Below, in pieces: positions 6,597 to 14,934 of a stretch of DNA of 34,616 nt. The position numbers and the translations under genes are program-made. The notes beneath the pieces are model-generated. The model was given only the letters and a program-made list of their open reading frames with translations. It was not told the DNA's origin and made no database searches. Source of the stretch: Opitutales bacterium (GTDB lineage: Bacteria > Verrucomicrobiota > Verrucomicrobiia > Opitutales > T3Sed10-336); assembly GCA_022565335.1 (NCBI GenBank), contig JAIUMY010000028.1, forward strand, positions 1 to 34,616. Direction: 5' to 3'. The number at the start of each line of letters is the position of its first letter. Positions within the stretch are counted from its first letter, which is position 1.

Positions 6597-9275
6597 ATGA
6601 ATCCACTGCCCCATCCAAAATCGACCGTCTCGTTCGGCCAGGCGCGCTTCACTGTTTTGACCTCCCGCCTGGTGCGTCTGGAATGGGCCGAAGATTCTCA
6701 TTTTGAGGACCTGGCCACGCTTACGGTAGCCAACCGGCGGACCGATCCGGTGCGCTTCAAGGTGCACAAGACGGGTCAACAGATTCAGATTGAAACGGAA
6801 CACCTCACCCTTCGTTACACCGGGGACGGGAAACCCTTTCATCCCAAAAATCTGGAAATTCGCTTCCACCTGAAGGGATGCCCGGTACGATGGTTCCCGG
6901 GCAAAAAAGATCCTCACAATCTCAAAGGCACTGCGGAAACGCTGGATAATGCCAAAGGCCGCTACAAAGCCACTTGGAAACCGGCCGAAGAGGCCGACCC
7001 CAACCTTCCGATCATTTCCACCAATCGGGACAAGACAAAAATTTTCCAGGGAGAGTTTAACGAGAAAGTCCACTTGGGCGATGGCCTGCTCTCCCGTTCC
7101 GGCTGGGCGGTGGTCGATGATTCACACAGTTGCGTCCTCGATCCGGAACTTTGCGATTGGCAACCATGGCCGCGGGAAAGACCTTCCGGCGAACGACGGG
7201 ACTGGTATTTTCTCGGCTACGGATGGGACTTCAAGGATGCTCTTCGGGAGGCTTCCCGGATCTTCGGCCAGCAACCCCTTCCCCCTCGCTACGCGTTGGG
7301 CTATTGGTATAGCCGCTACTGGGCCTACACCGACCAGGAGCTGATGCAGTTGGTGGAGGATTTCGATAAAGCGGACCTGCCTTTGGACATCCTGGTTATT
7401 GACATGGACTGGCACAAATTGGGTTGGACCGGATATTCCTGGGATCCGGATTACTTTCCCGATTACCGCCGCTTCTTGCAATGGCTGAAAAAACGGGGAC
7501 TGAAAATCACCCTGAATTTGCATCCCGCCGACGGAGTTTTTGACTTTGAAGACGCTTTCCCGGAAATGCTCAAAACGATGGGAATTCGCAAAAAGGATCT
7601 TCCGGATCTCGAACCTGAGTTTCATCCCCTGTACGAAATGCTCGGCAAAGATCCCCAAAAAGCCAAAAGGATTCCCCTTAACATCAACGACCCAAAATAC
7701 ATGCAGGCTTACTTCACATGCCTGCACCATCCGCTGGAAGAGGCCGGGGTGGACTTTTGGTGGATGGACTGGCAACAGGGGCAAACCGGCAGCCAATTGC
7801 CGAATTTAAAGACCCTTCCCTGGATCAACGAATTGCACTGGCAGGACCAGAAACGCAAGACCCCCAACCGCCGCCCCATCAATTTCAGCCGCTACGGAGG
7901 CCTCGGGGCAGGCCGCATGCCGGTCGGCTTTTCCGGGGACACTCTGGTCTGCTGGGAATCGCTCGCTTTTCAGCCCTATTTCACGGCGACCGCCAACAAC
8001 GTGCTGTACGGCTACTGGAGTCATGATATCGGAGGGCATATGGATGGGGAATTGACCCCCGAATTGTATACCCGGTGGCTGCAATTCGGCGTTTTCTCCC
8101 CCATCCTGCGAACCCATACCACAAAGAACCTGGATTCCGACCGCCGGATTTTTTATTTCCCCGACCCCTATCGGCGGATCATGATGAGGGATCTGCAACG
8201 CCGGTATGAGCTGGTTCCCTACCTATATCATGAGATGGCCAAAGGCACCGCCTCCGGCCTATCGCTACTGCGGCCCATGTATGTTGAATTCCCGGAGGAG
8301 AAAGCGGCGTATTCCTGTCCGAACCAATACTTTTTTGGCGACGATATGATTGTCGCCCCCGCGATCACCCCCGCCGACCCCAAATCCGAGAGCACGCAGG
8401 TTCGGTTTTGGTTACCTCCGGGAAGTTGGTACGACACCGCCCGGGGCGTTTTCCTGAAAGGCGGACAAACCTACCGCGCCCGCTACACCCTCAGCGAGGT
8501 CCCCGTTTTTGTTCGCCCGGGAACAGTCATCCCCGAACAAAAATGTACCCGTCGCCTACGCGAAGGCTCCTACCTCGAGCCGGTTTTTCGCATCTATCCG
8601 GGGGAAGCTGGCTCCGGGACTCTCTATGAGGATGATGGCTTTTCCAACGGATACCGGGAGGGCCATTGGACTGGCCTCACTCTTTCCCACCAAGCTTCGG
8701 GAAACCAACGGACCCTCCGACTGGAAATGACCCACGGACGAAAGGATAAAACATTCAAGGGCTTTCGCAAAAAACGGCGCATCCAAATCCTTATGGAAGG
8801 TTTTGCGCCCCCGCTTGATGTCCAGGGAGCGTCCTGGTCCTACGACGGAAATACCGCCACCCTTTCTCTCGACCTCGGCGAAATAGACCTCACCCGTCCC
8901 CGGGAAATAGTTATTCAGGAACCAAAAAAACCGGTGGCCAAACTTCCCCGCGGCCTGAAGGGTTTGCTCACCCGTTTGGAAAGAATCCGCCAGTTGAATT
9001 GCCAGGTATCCCCTCCCAACCCGGTCCATGCCGGGGAACGATTCGCCGTCCAACTCGCCCAGACGGGGCAACGCATCACGCTGAACCCGGAAAACTTTTC
9101 CCGCGAAGTCCGGGCCCTTCACCGTGATCTGCCCAAACTTTCCCCCACCCTCCGCGTCTACGCCGCCGCCTTCCAAAAGAAAAAGGCAAAACCCGACGGC
9201 TCCTGCCCCCAAGCCGATCTCCTGCGCCAAGCCGCCGCCATGGCCAACACCCTCAAGGCCATCCCCTACCAATAG
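6597..9275 (+). CDS. Glycoside hydrolase family 31 (alpha-glucosidase/alpha-xylosidase type)
   Basis: Taking the ATG at 6597, the protein has 892 residues and no signal peptide, so it should be cytoplasmic. An N-terminal beta-sandwich (about 1-225) precedes a TIM barrel that begins at PPRYALGYWYSRYW. The likely nucleophile is Asp391 in FWWMDWQQG, which replaces the common WIDMNE form. The likely acid/base is Asp448 in GFSGDT, followed by YGYWSHDIGGH. After the barrel, LYEDDGFSNGY (about 675) marks the usual C-terminal beta domain. The last 110 or so residues are an unplaced, helical, proline- and lysine-rich extension. Members cleave alpha-glucosidic or alpha-xylosidic bonds from non-reducing ends; substrate cannot be read from sequence. 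The frame is open upstream to 6111, but that part runs through repeats and antisense oppA. No strong Shine-Dalgarno site marks the start. Confidence 0.9.
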   Translation: MNPLPHPKSTVSFGQARFTVLTSRLVRLEWAEDSHFEDLATLTVANRRTDPVRFKVHKTGQQIQIETEHLTLRYTGDGKPFHPKNLEIRFHLKGCPVRWFPGKKDPHNLKGTAETLDNAKGRYKATWKPAEEADPNLPIISTNRDKTKIFQGEFNEKVHLGDGLLSRSGWAVVDDSHSCVLDPELCDWQPWPRERPSGERRDWYFLGYGWDFKDALREASRIFGQQPLPPRYALGYWYSRYWAYTDQELMQLVEDFDKADLPLDILVIDMDWHKLGWTGYSWDPDYFPDYRRFLQWLKKRGLKITLNLHPADGVFDFEDAFPEMLKTMGIRKKDLPDLEPEFHPLYEMLGKDPQKAKRIPLNINDPKYMQAYFTCLHHPLEEAGVDFWWMDWQQGQTGSQLPNLKTLPWINELHWQDQKRKTPNRRPINFSRYGGLGAGRMPVGFSGDTLVCWESLAFQPYFTATANNVLYGYWSHDIGGHMDGELTPELYTRWLQFGVFSPILRTHTTKNLDSDRRIFYFPDPYRRIMMRDLQRRYELVPYLYHEMAKGTASGLSLLRPMYVEFPEEKAAYSCPNQYFFGDDMIVAPAITPADPKSESTQVRFWLPPGSWYDTARGVFLKGGQTYRARYTLSEVPVFVRPGTVIPEQKCTRRLREGSYLEPVFRIYPGEAGSGTLYEDDGFSNGYREGHWTGLTLSHQASGNQRTLRLEMTHGRKDKTFKGFRKKRRIQILMEGFAPPLDVQGASWSYDGNTATLSLDLGEIDLTRPREIVIQEPKKPVAKLPRGLKGLLTRLERIRQLNCQVSPPNPVHAGERFAVQLAQTGQRITLNPENFSREVRALHRDLPKLSPTLRVYAAAFQKKKAKPDGSCPQADLLRQAAAMANTLKAIPYQ

Positions 9276-9408
9276 AGGACCGCCTACGTCAGCCCTTGTG
9301 AACCGCCTTCGCCAAGACTTCGGCCACTCCATTTCCCCGGCTACGCCAAGGCCCATTGGCCCTTCCACAAATTTCCTTCGCTTTTATTTGCGATGGGCAA
9401 AGATATTG

Positions 9409-9437
9409 TTGTAAGATTGGTTTTAATATTGCATAAT
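9409..9437 (+). promoter_or_regulatory. Sigma70-type promoter of the znu operon
   Basis: TTGTAA at 9409-9414 and CATAAT at 9432-9437 are separated by exactly 17 nt and match the -35 and -10 consensus at 4/6 and 5/6 positions. They lie just upstream of the znuA ATG at 9460 in an AT-rich patch of an otherwise GC-rich region, which implies a short leader. Confidence 0.6.
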
Positions 9438-9446
9438 TTTCGCAAT
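9428..9446. promoter_or_regulatory. Candidate Zur/Fur-family operator
   Basis: ATTGCATAATTTTCGCAAT is a 19-nt imperfect palindrome, with ATTGC/GCAAT arms and an AAtTT centre, that sits directly over the -10 box of the znu promoter. Fur-family regulators such as Zur use AT-rich palindromes of about this size, and repression of a zinc importer from this position fits. The assignment to Zur is inference; no regulator gene is in the window. Confidence 0.5.
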
Positions 9447-9459
9447 AACCAATTTCCTT

Positions 9460-10452
9460 ATGTATTCCTCTTTGGCCAAAAAACTTTCTCGTCTGATCTT
9501 CCTTTCGCTGATCCTTTTCTTAGCCGCCTGCCAACCGCCGGAGGCTGGAGTTTGGCCGGAAAATCCGGAAGGGCATCGTCTGCAAATTGTCACTTCCTTC
9601 TCGCTTTTACAAGAGTGGGTCGAAGCGGTCGGCGGAGAAGAGGTGGTGGTTCGCTCCTTTGTCGGCGCCGAGGGCGATCCGCATACCTACCAGGCCCGCC
9701 CCGGGGACCTGCGCATGATGGTGGACGCGGCGTTGGTCCTCGGAATCGGATACGAATTCGAAAGTTGGCTCCCCCGCCTGCACCGCAGCTCCGAAACCAC
9801 CTCTCCACTGACTCTATTGGCCGAATCCCTGCCAGAGGAAAGTTTGGTTGATGGACATGCTTGTGACCATGAGGGACACGATCACCATCATGACTTGCCG
9901 GATCCCCACCTCTGGATGGATGTACGGATGACCCAAAAGCTGATCGACCGGATTGAGGCGGAACTCATCGCCATCCGCCCGGAAAAAGCTGAGGAGTTCG
10001 CCGCAAATGCCGAAGCTTACCGGGAAGAACTGACCTTGCTGGACCGCCAATTGGTCTCCTGGATTTCCACCGTCCCCGAGGAAAACCGGAAATTGTTTAC
10101 CGGCCATGATGTCTTTGCGTATTTCGCCGAACGCTTTGGCTTTGAGGTTATCGGCTCAGCCCTGGGTTCGGCATCCACCGAAACCAAGGATCCCGGCGCG
10201 GGAGAAATCCGGGAACTGGTGCAGCGTATTCGCGATTCCGGGGTCCAAGTCGTTTTCCCGGAAGCCGGCAGTGACTCACGGGCCGTGCGGCGTATCGCCG
10301 AAGAGGCCGACGTGGCGGTGGCACCGGATCTTTACACTGATTACCTGAGTCTTCCCGATGGCCCCGCCTCCACCTATGCGGAAATGATGCGCCACAATGT
10401 CAGAACCATCGTTGAAGCCCTGGGCGGCACTGTTCCCGGCGAAAATGAATAA
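9460..10452 (+). CDS. znuA: Zinc/manganese ABC transporter substrate-binding lipoprotein
   Basis: This 330-residue cluster A-I (TroA/ZnuA) receptor has a lipoprotein signal with lipobox LAAC at Cys24. The expected metal ligands are His75 (GDPHTY), His150 (PDPHLWMD), His216 (GHDVFAYF) and probably Asp294 (LYTDYLS). A short His-rich loop (about 132-144, with six His) precedes the second ligand. That loop favours zinc over manganese, though Mn cannot be excluded. It captures metal in the periplasm for the ATPase and permease encoded just downstream. The upstream promoter and palindrome suggest metal-dependent repression. Confidence 0.93.
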   Translation: MYSSLAKKLSRLIFLSLILFLAACQPPEAGVWPENPEGHRLQIVTSFSLLQEWVEAVGGEEVVVRSFVGAEGDPHTYQARPGDLRMMVDAALVLGIGYEFESWLPRLHRSSETTSPLTLLAESLPEESLVDGHACDHEGHDHHHDLPDPHLWMDVRMTQKLIDRIEAELIAIRPEKAEEFAANAEAYREELTLLDRQLVSWISTVPEENRKLFTGHDVFAYFAERFGFEVIGSALGSASTETKDPGAGEIRELVQRIRDSGVQVVFPEAGSDSRAVRRIAEEADVAVAPDLYTDYLSLPDGPASTYAEMMRHNVRTIVEALGGTVPGENE

Positions 10453-10500
10453 GCCTCTTGCCGCCACAGGTATTTTGGCGCAGCCTCGGTTTCTTTCGAA

Positions 10501-11241
10501 ATGAACTACAGCGGCTGCCAACACCCTCCCCCCCGGCCCGATGCTCCACCCCTCCGGGTTCACGATCTGGTGGTGGCCCATGAAGGCGCCCGCCAGCCAG
10601 CGCTGCACGGAATCAGCCTTACCGTGGAAAAACCGGAGCGGGTCGCCCTGATCGGGCCCAACGGGGCTGGTAAATCCACCTTTCTCAAAGCCGTTGTGCA
10701 TTTATTAAAGCCCCGTTCCGGGAAAATCGATCTGTTCGGGCATTCGCCCGGCACCTGTCATCACCGTGTTGCCTACCTGCCCCAGCGGGGCGAACTGGAC
10801 TGGGATTTTCCCGTTCATTTGCGCCGCATGGTGCTGAGCGGACGCTACGTTCGGCACGGCTGGTTCAAGCGGCCCTCCGAAAAGGATCAGCAAGCGGTTG
10901 AACGCGTTCTGGCCCTCCTTTGCCTGGAAGATTTGGCCGACCGGCAAATCGGCGAACTCAGCGGAGGCCAACAGCAGCGCGCCATGCTGGCCCGCGCGCT
11001 GGTGCAAGAGGCGGAAATGCTCCTGCTCGACGAACCCTTCAACGCCGTCGACGATCATACCCGGAAACTTCTCATCAAGGTTCTGGAAACCCTTCGCCAG
11101 GAAGAAAAAACAGTCATCATCGCCACCCACGAACCGGAGCTCGAGGGTCTGCCCTTCGACCGGATTTTTCCTTTTCTGGAAGGCCGCTTGGTGAGCCAAA
11201 CCGCCCCTCACCGGCCAACCTCCTCCTGCGCCCATGAGTGA
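10501..11241 (+). CDS. znuC: Zinc/manganese ABC transporter ATP-binding protein
   Basis: This 246-residue ATPase carries Walker A GPNGAGKST (52-60), Q-loop LPQRGELDWDFPV (a phrase typical of metal-importer ATPases), signature LSGGQQQR (153-160), Walker B LLLDEPF (174-180) and switch His210 in ATHE. The first 17 residues are proline-rich and lie before the domain, so a later start is possible, but the ATG at 10501 is the first in frame after znuA. The end overlaps the permease gene by 8 nt, supporting co-translation. Confidence 0.93.
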   Translation: MNYSGCQHPPPRPDAPPLRVHDLVVAHEGARQPALHGISLTVEKPERVALIGPNGAGKSTFLKAVVHLLKPRSGKIDLFGHSPGTCHHRVAYLPQRGELDWDFPVHLRRMVLSGRYVRHGWFKRPSEKDQQAVERVLALLCLEDLADRQIGELSGGQQQRAMLARALVQEAEMLLLDEPFNAVDDHTRKLLIKVLETLRQEEKTVIIATHEPELEGLPFDRIFPFLEGRLVSQTAPHRPTSSCAHE

Positions 11242-12046
11242 AGCCCTGGAGATCATTTCCCTCACCGCGGTCCGCCGGGCTTACCTGGCCATTCTGCTGG
11301 TCGGCATACCCTGTGCCGTTATGGGGTGCTTCGTGGTTCTGCGCCGCATGGCCTTCATCGGCGACGCCCTCGCCCATACCGTCCTCCCCGGAATTGTGAT
11401 CGCCTTCCTGAAAGGCTTCCACCTCTTTTTCGGGGCGTTGGTCGCCGGCATCATTACCTCCTTCGGCATCGGCTGGCTCTCCCGCCGCAAGGAAGTCCGC
11501 GAGGACACCGCCATTGGCATTCTTTTCACCGCCATGTTTGCCCTGGGCATTTTGCTTATGGGCCAGACCGGCTCATTCCGCGACTTCGAGGGAATTCTCT
11601 TTGGCAATATCCTTTACCTGGACCGGCTGACCCTTCAAGCGATGGCCGTCCTCGGTGGCCTTTCCCTGGTTCTTCTGGCCAGTGTTTTCAAGGAAATGGA
11701 ACTGGTTTCCTACGATCCCTCCTACGCCCAGACGATTGGGATCAAAACGGAAAAACTCCGCTACCTGCTCCTCCTTTTACTGGCCTTCACGGTTGTCGGG
11801 GCCATTCAAGCCGTCGGAGTCATCCTAACCAGCGCCCTCCTCATTACCCCCGCCGCCACCGCCGCGCTGCTGACCAAAAAGCTCCCCCAGATGATTCTCC
11901 TCGCGAGCCTTTTCGCTCTTCTTGGCGGCTGGGCCGGCCTTACCTTCTCGGTTTTCACCAACTTCCCCTCCGGCGCCGCCATTGTCCTCGCCTGCACCCT
12001 TCTCTTCGGCCTGGCCTATCTCTACCGGAGTGTCTTCCGGCAATAA
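11234..12046 (+). CDS. znuB: Zinc/manganese ABC transporter permease
   Basis: This 270-residue integral membrane protein of the ABC-3 (ZnuB/TroC) family has about eight hydrophobic segments. Family markers include the AILLVGIPCAVMGCFVVLRR opening, MAFIGDALAHTVLPGI (the coupling-region signature with GDALAH) and the late VIL(T)SALLITPAATA stretch. It forms the transmembrane path for metal with the ATPase upstream. The gene starts inside the end of znuC (8-nt overlap) and closes the operon, 155 bp before a strong terminator. Confidence 0.94.
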   Translation: MSEALEIISLTAVRRAYLAILLVGIPCAVMGCFVVLRRMAFIGDALAHTVLPGIVIAFLKGFHLFFGALVAGIITSFGIGWLSRRKEVREDTAIGILFTAMFALGILLMGQTGSFRDFEGILFGNILYLDRLTLQAMAVLGGLSLVLLASVFKEMELVSYDPSYAQTIGIKTEKLRYLLLLLLAFTVVGAIQAVGVILTSALLITPAATAALLTKKLPQMILLASLFALLGGWAGLTFSVFTNFPSGAAIVLACTLLFGLAYLYRSVFRQ

Positions 12047-12050
12047 CCCT

Positions 12051-12102
12051 CCACCGAGTGGTGGTTCGAGGTTCGCACCTTTCCCGGCCCTTCGTGGTCA
12101 AG
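12051..12102 (+). repeat. 52-nt dispersed repeat, copy 1 (partner at 26776-26826)
   Basis: Starting CCACCGAGTGGTGGTT and ending CGTGGTCAAG, this stretch matches 26776-26826 at nearly all positions with one single-base gap. Both copies lie just downstream of a stop codon (znuB here, gyrA there) and in the same orientation to it. Its first bases form a CCACC/GGTGG hairpin. Confidence 0.85.
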
Positions 12103-12201
12103 ACGGAGCTTGCCCCTCCACCGAAGGTTGGCCGCAGGTCATGCAGGGCGGCCGTTTCCGTAACCAACCCTTCCAAGGCTCCTACGCATCGGCATCAAAT
12201 G

Positions 12202-12246
12202 AAACCGAAAAATCGGGCACCTGCCCGATTTTTCGGTTTTTTTCTT
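12202..12246 (+). terminator. Rho-independent terminator of the znu operon
   Basis: A perfect 18-bp stem runs from AAACCGAAAAATCGGGCA (12202-12219) to its complement (12222-12239) around a 2-nt tip, followed by a T-rich run to 12243. It lies 155 bp beyond the znuB stop. The A-rich left arm means it may also work for the convergent oleA-like transcript. Confidence 0.9.
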
Positions 12247-12391
12247 CTTGGAAAAGGCGGCGGCTATTTCACCTTCGGAATCTCGGTAAGGCTTGCGCAA
12301 TGCCTACGTGGTTGGCGCTCCCGCACTTTTTAGCCACCCTTATTCCTCCCCATCACGTCACGCTACGCTATAGCCCGAAGAACGGAGGCGG

Positions 12392-12417
12392 AACCCTTGC
12401 TAAAGCTGCGGGCTACG
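12392..12417 (+). repeat. 26-nt dispersed repeat, copy 1
   Basis: AACCCTTGCTAAAGCTGCGG and the following GCTACG recur identically at 15488-15513 and with one mismatch at 31906-31931. A diverged core (CGCTAAAGCTACGG) is inside the right-edge repeats near 34210 and 34540. All copies are intergenic. Confidence 0.9.
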
Positions 12418-12509
12418 CAAAAGTCCAATCGCCTTTCCTCTATCTACCCGGGCACGCCTTCCACGTCACACCTACACCCTCCCCGCGCTTCGCCAGCTTT
12501 GTAGCTTCT

Positions 12510-13571
12510 TTAGACTTCGGAGTGACCGAAACGGGTACCGGCTCCCCATTCGAGGGCGGCCATTTGGCAGCTGATTCCGCTGCCGATTCCCAGGAGAGCG
12601 ATTTTGTCGCCTGCGGCAAAATTTCGTTCTCCGGCGGCCCAAGCCAGGGTAAGAGGGAGCGATACCGAGCCAATGTTTCCCAAAAACGGGAAGGTGGAAA
12701 AATCTTTTTCCCGCGCCAAGCCCAGGGTCTCATACAACTTGGCCCGGTGCGCCGCCCCGACTTGGTGGCAGATGCTGTGGTGCAAAAGGTCCGCACTCCA
12801 TCCGGTGGCTTCAGTAAACGTGTCCCAGGTCCTCTTGGCCAGATCGACCCCGGCAACCAACAACTCTTCGCTGTCGGTTTGCATCGCCAGTCCGTCGGCC
12901 TCTGCGCTGTCCCCTTCACAGAGACGGTTATAACGGCTGTCGGCCAAAAACGCCCCGCCCTGCCAAACGCTGCCTTCAGGGCAAAGATCCGGCCGGCACA
13001 GAATCGCCCCGACGGCCCCGCACCCGATGGTGAGATTGGCAAAAAACGGTTTGATCGATTTGCGGGTATGCTGTGGATCCAGTAAGGCGGCCAGGGTATT
13101 TTCGACCAGCGGCCGGCCATTTTCCCCCGCCACCAACAATACCGAACGGGCCTGACCGGAAGCGATCAAGCCGTTGGCCAGATGCATCCCGTTGAGAAAG
13201 CCCAGGCAGGCATTGGACACATCCATAAAACCCGTTTTTTCGGAAAGCCCCAGTTCCCCGTGGACATAGGCCGCCGTGGCAGGCTCCAAACGATCCCGAC
13301 AAACCGCACAGTGGATAACCAAATCGATATCCCCCAACGCCAGGGAAGACTTCTCCAACACCGCCCGCCCCGCCTGAATACTGGCCTCCGAAGCCCGGGT
13401 TCCTTTCGGCCAAACCCGGCGCTCCTGAATACCGGTCATCAGTTCGAGCCGGCCCTCCGGAAGGCGAAGGCGCTCGTACAAGGGGGCCAGGCGTTTTTCC
13501 ATCTCCTCGGTGGTCAGCACCTCACGGGGAACCACCGCCTGAATGCTCTCGACTACGGCGTTCTCAGGCAT
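12510..13571 (-). CDS. oleA: OleA-like thiolase (KAS III fold), acyl-CoA head-to-head condensing enzyme
   Basis: This 353-residue member of the FabH/OleA thiolase branch has nucleophile Cys122 ([12 protein letters not shown]), His269 (CHQVG) and Asn299 (LGNIGS), the catalytic triad of the fold. Two features point to OleA rather than FabH: Glu96 in [10 protein letters not shown], matching the glutamate that OleA supplies for its Claisen condensation, and OleA-like stretches at the N-terminus ([12 protein letters not shown]) and C-terminus ([18 protein letters not shown]). OleA joins two fatty acyl-CoAs into a beta-keto acid, the first step of long-chain olefin synthesis. The start overlaps the fabI-like stop by 8 nt. 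No oleB, oleC or oleD is in the window, so the end product is open, and an annotation as 3-oxoacyl-ACP synthase III would be the cautious alternative. Confidence 0.8.
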   Translation of the reverse strand: MPENAVVESIQAVVPREVLTTEEMEKRLAPLYERLRLPEGRLELMTGIQERRVWPKGTRASEASIQAGRAVLEKSSLALGDIDLVIHCAVCRDRLEPATAAYVHGELGLSEKTGFMDVSNACLGFLNGMHLANGLIASGQARSVLLVAGENGRPLVENTLAALLDPQHTRKSIKPFFANLTIGCGAVGAILCRPDLCPEGSVWQGGAFLADSRYNRLCEGDSAEADGLAMQTDSEELLVAGVDLAKRTWDTFTEATGWSADLLHHSICHQVGAAHRAKLYETLGLAREKDFSTFPFLGNIGSVSLPLTLAWAAGERNFAAGDKIALLGIGSGISCQMAALEWGAGTRFGHSEV

Positions 13572-14388
13572 CGGGCTTTTTCTCCTCCGGTCGCATCGCC
13601 AGTTGGATCAATTCCTTGTCGAAATAATTGAAGCCCATTCCCGCATCGAGCACCATTCCCTGCCCATTCATGGCCGCGGAGCGGTCGCTCAACAACCAGG
13701 CTACCGCATTGGCAACTTCCTGGGTCTTCAGCGCCTCCTTCCGAAAGGTCATTTTTTCGGCATACAAATAACTCTCCAAATACCCCGGAATGCCCGCCGA
13801 AGCACTGGTTTTCAAAAGCCCGGGATTGACCGTGTTAAAGCGAATCCGGCTGTCCGCCGAGAAGGATTTGGCGAGATTTCGAACGATATTGTCCAGCGCC
13901 GATTTGATCGGCGACATATACCCGTAGTTTTCCGCCGTGACCTCGTGCGAGGAAATGCTGATCGTCACCACCGAGGCGTCATTGGCCAAATACGGTTTAA
14001 AGGCCCGGGCAATTTCCACCAGCGAGAAGGCGGAAATGGTCACCGCCTGCAGAAAATCCGCCCGCTTGGTCTCGTGAAAGGGTTTGAAGCCCTCGGCATA
14101 ATTGGCAAAGGCAATCGAATGCACAACCCCCTGCAACGGGCCGAAGCGGGGGCCGATTTCCGCCGCCAGACGGTCAACCGCCCCTTCCTCCTCCACATCG
14201 CAGACCAAGACCTCACGGTCTCCCAGTAGTTTTTGCAGAGAGTCCCGTCGCGCTTCCGACCGCACGCTATAAATCACCTGCGCGCCCTGGTCCTCCAGCA
14301 GCTTCGCCGTCAACCAGGCCACGCTTTTGCGATTGGCCACGCCAAAAACCAGAACCGTCTTGCCTTCGAGACCGAGAAAATCGCTCAT
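13564..14388 (-). CDS. fabI: Enoyl-ACP reductase-like short-chain dehydrogenase (FabI-like)
   Basis: I start this 274-residue protein at the ATG at 14388, because an AGGAGG site lies 6 nt upstream and the codon overlaps the fabZ-like stop as ATGA. An open frame continues 25 codons further upstream but only inside fabZ. The cofactor motif [10 protein letters not shown] (16-25) and SIAFA (91-95) are FabI-type, as is Tyr155-x6-Lys162 (YGYMSPIK). The second conserved FabI tyrosine (E. coli Tyr146) aligns with Ile145 here, and the LAK part of the motif is PIK. The enzyme should reduce an enoyl thioester with NAD(P)H in the cytoplasm, but the altered site may mean a special substrate. Confidence 0.85.
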   Translation of the reverse strand: MSDFLGLEGKTVLVFGVANRKSVAWLTAKLLEDQGAQVIYSVRSEARRDSLQKLLGDREVLVCDVEEEGAVDRLAAEIGPRFGPLQGVVHSIAFANYAEGFKPFHETKRADFLQAVTISAFSLVEIARAFKPYLANDASVVTISISSHEVTAENYGYMSPIKSALDNIVRNLAKSFSADSRIRFNTVNPGLLKTSASAGIPGYLESYLYAEKMTFRKEALKTQEVANAVAWLLSDRSAAMNGQGMVLDAGMGFNYFDKELIQLAMRPEEKKPDA

Positions 14389-14831
14389 CCTTCGCCTCCT
14401 TTTTCCGCCGGCGGCAAAATGGCCAACCCGAAATCCAACGTCAGAATCTTTTTCCCGCCGCAAACAATCCGCCCCCGCAGAAAAAAGAATTTGCCCGAAC
14501 GCTCACGCAACTCGGCTGTAATTTCCAGGGTATCTCCCGGACGGGCGATCCCGCGGAAACGGGCATTTTCGATTTTGGTCAACACGGGCGTTCCGCCGGC
14601 CTCGAGTTCCGCGGAAAAGGATTTGAGCAACAAAATCGCTCCGGTCTGAAAGACCGCTTCGCAGGACAGAACGCCCGGCATAATGGGATTGCCAGGGTAG
14701 TGCCCGGCAAAGAAAGCCTCGTCGGCCCGCAAGGCCCGCCGAGTCGTTACGGACTCGGCCTCGTGCGAGATAATCTCGTCGACAAACAAAAACGGAGGCC
14801 GGTGGGGAATGGTTTGGTAAATTTCTTCCAT
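14385..14831 (-). CDS. fabZ: FabZ-like 3-hydroxyacyl-ACP dehydratase
   Basis: This 148-residue single hotdog domain carries the FabZ signatures [12 protein letters not shown] (9-20) and [17 protein letters not shown] (43-59). His44 and Glu58 are the expected catalytic pair. The enzyme dehydrates 3-hydroxyacyl thioesters to trans-2-enoyl thioesters, which the enoyl reductase encoded next (ATGA overlap) would then reduce. Being grouped with an OleA-like condensing enzyme rather than with lpxA/lpxD or accA suggests a specialised acyl-chain role instead of the housekeeping copy. Confidence 0.9.
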   Translation of the reverse strand: MEEIYQTIPHRPPFLFVDEIISHEAESVTTRRALRADEAFFAGHYPGNPIMPGVLSCEAVFQTGAILLLKSFSAELEAGGTPVLTKIENARFRGIARPGDTLEITAELRERSGKFFFLRGRIVCGGKKILTLDFGLAILPPAEKGGEG

Positions 14832-14934
14832 GACAAATCAGAAACTTAACACAAAAAGCCCCGTTGCCGATTTAGGAAAGGAAAAAACCTCCCCGGCGAA
14901 AAATCCTTGGCCGCCCGAACGGCCTCCGGTTCGC

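Larger units (their letters stand above)
12047..12509. other. Gene-free interval with repeats and terminator
   Basis: This 463-nt space between the convergent znuB and oleA-like genes holds a 52-nt dispersed repeat (12051-12102), the znu terminator (12202-12246), an inverted TAGCCCG/CGGGCTA pair (12371-12377 and 12409-12415) and one copy of a 26-nt repeat (12392-12417). I see no credible gene. Confidence 0.7.

Noticed and set aside
11922-13085. A 387-codon plus-strand frame from the end of znuB into the oleA-like gene
   Set aside because: It crosses the terminator and repeats and then runs antisense to the thiolase; no domain is recognisable.
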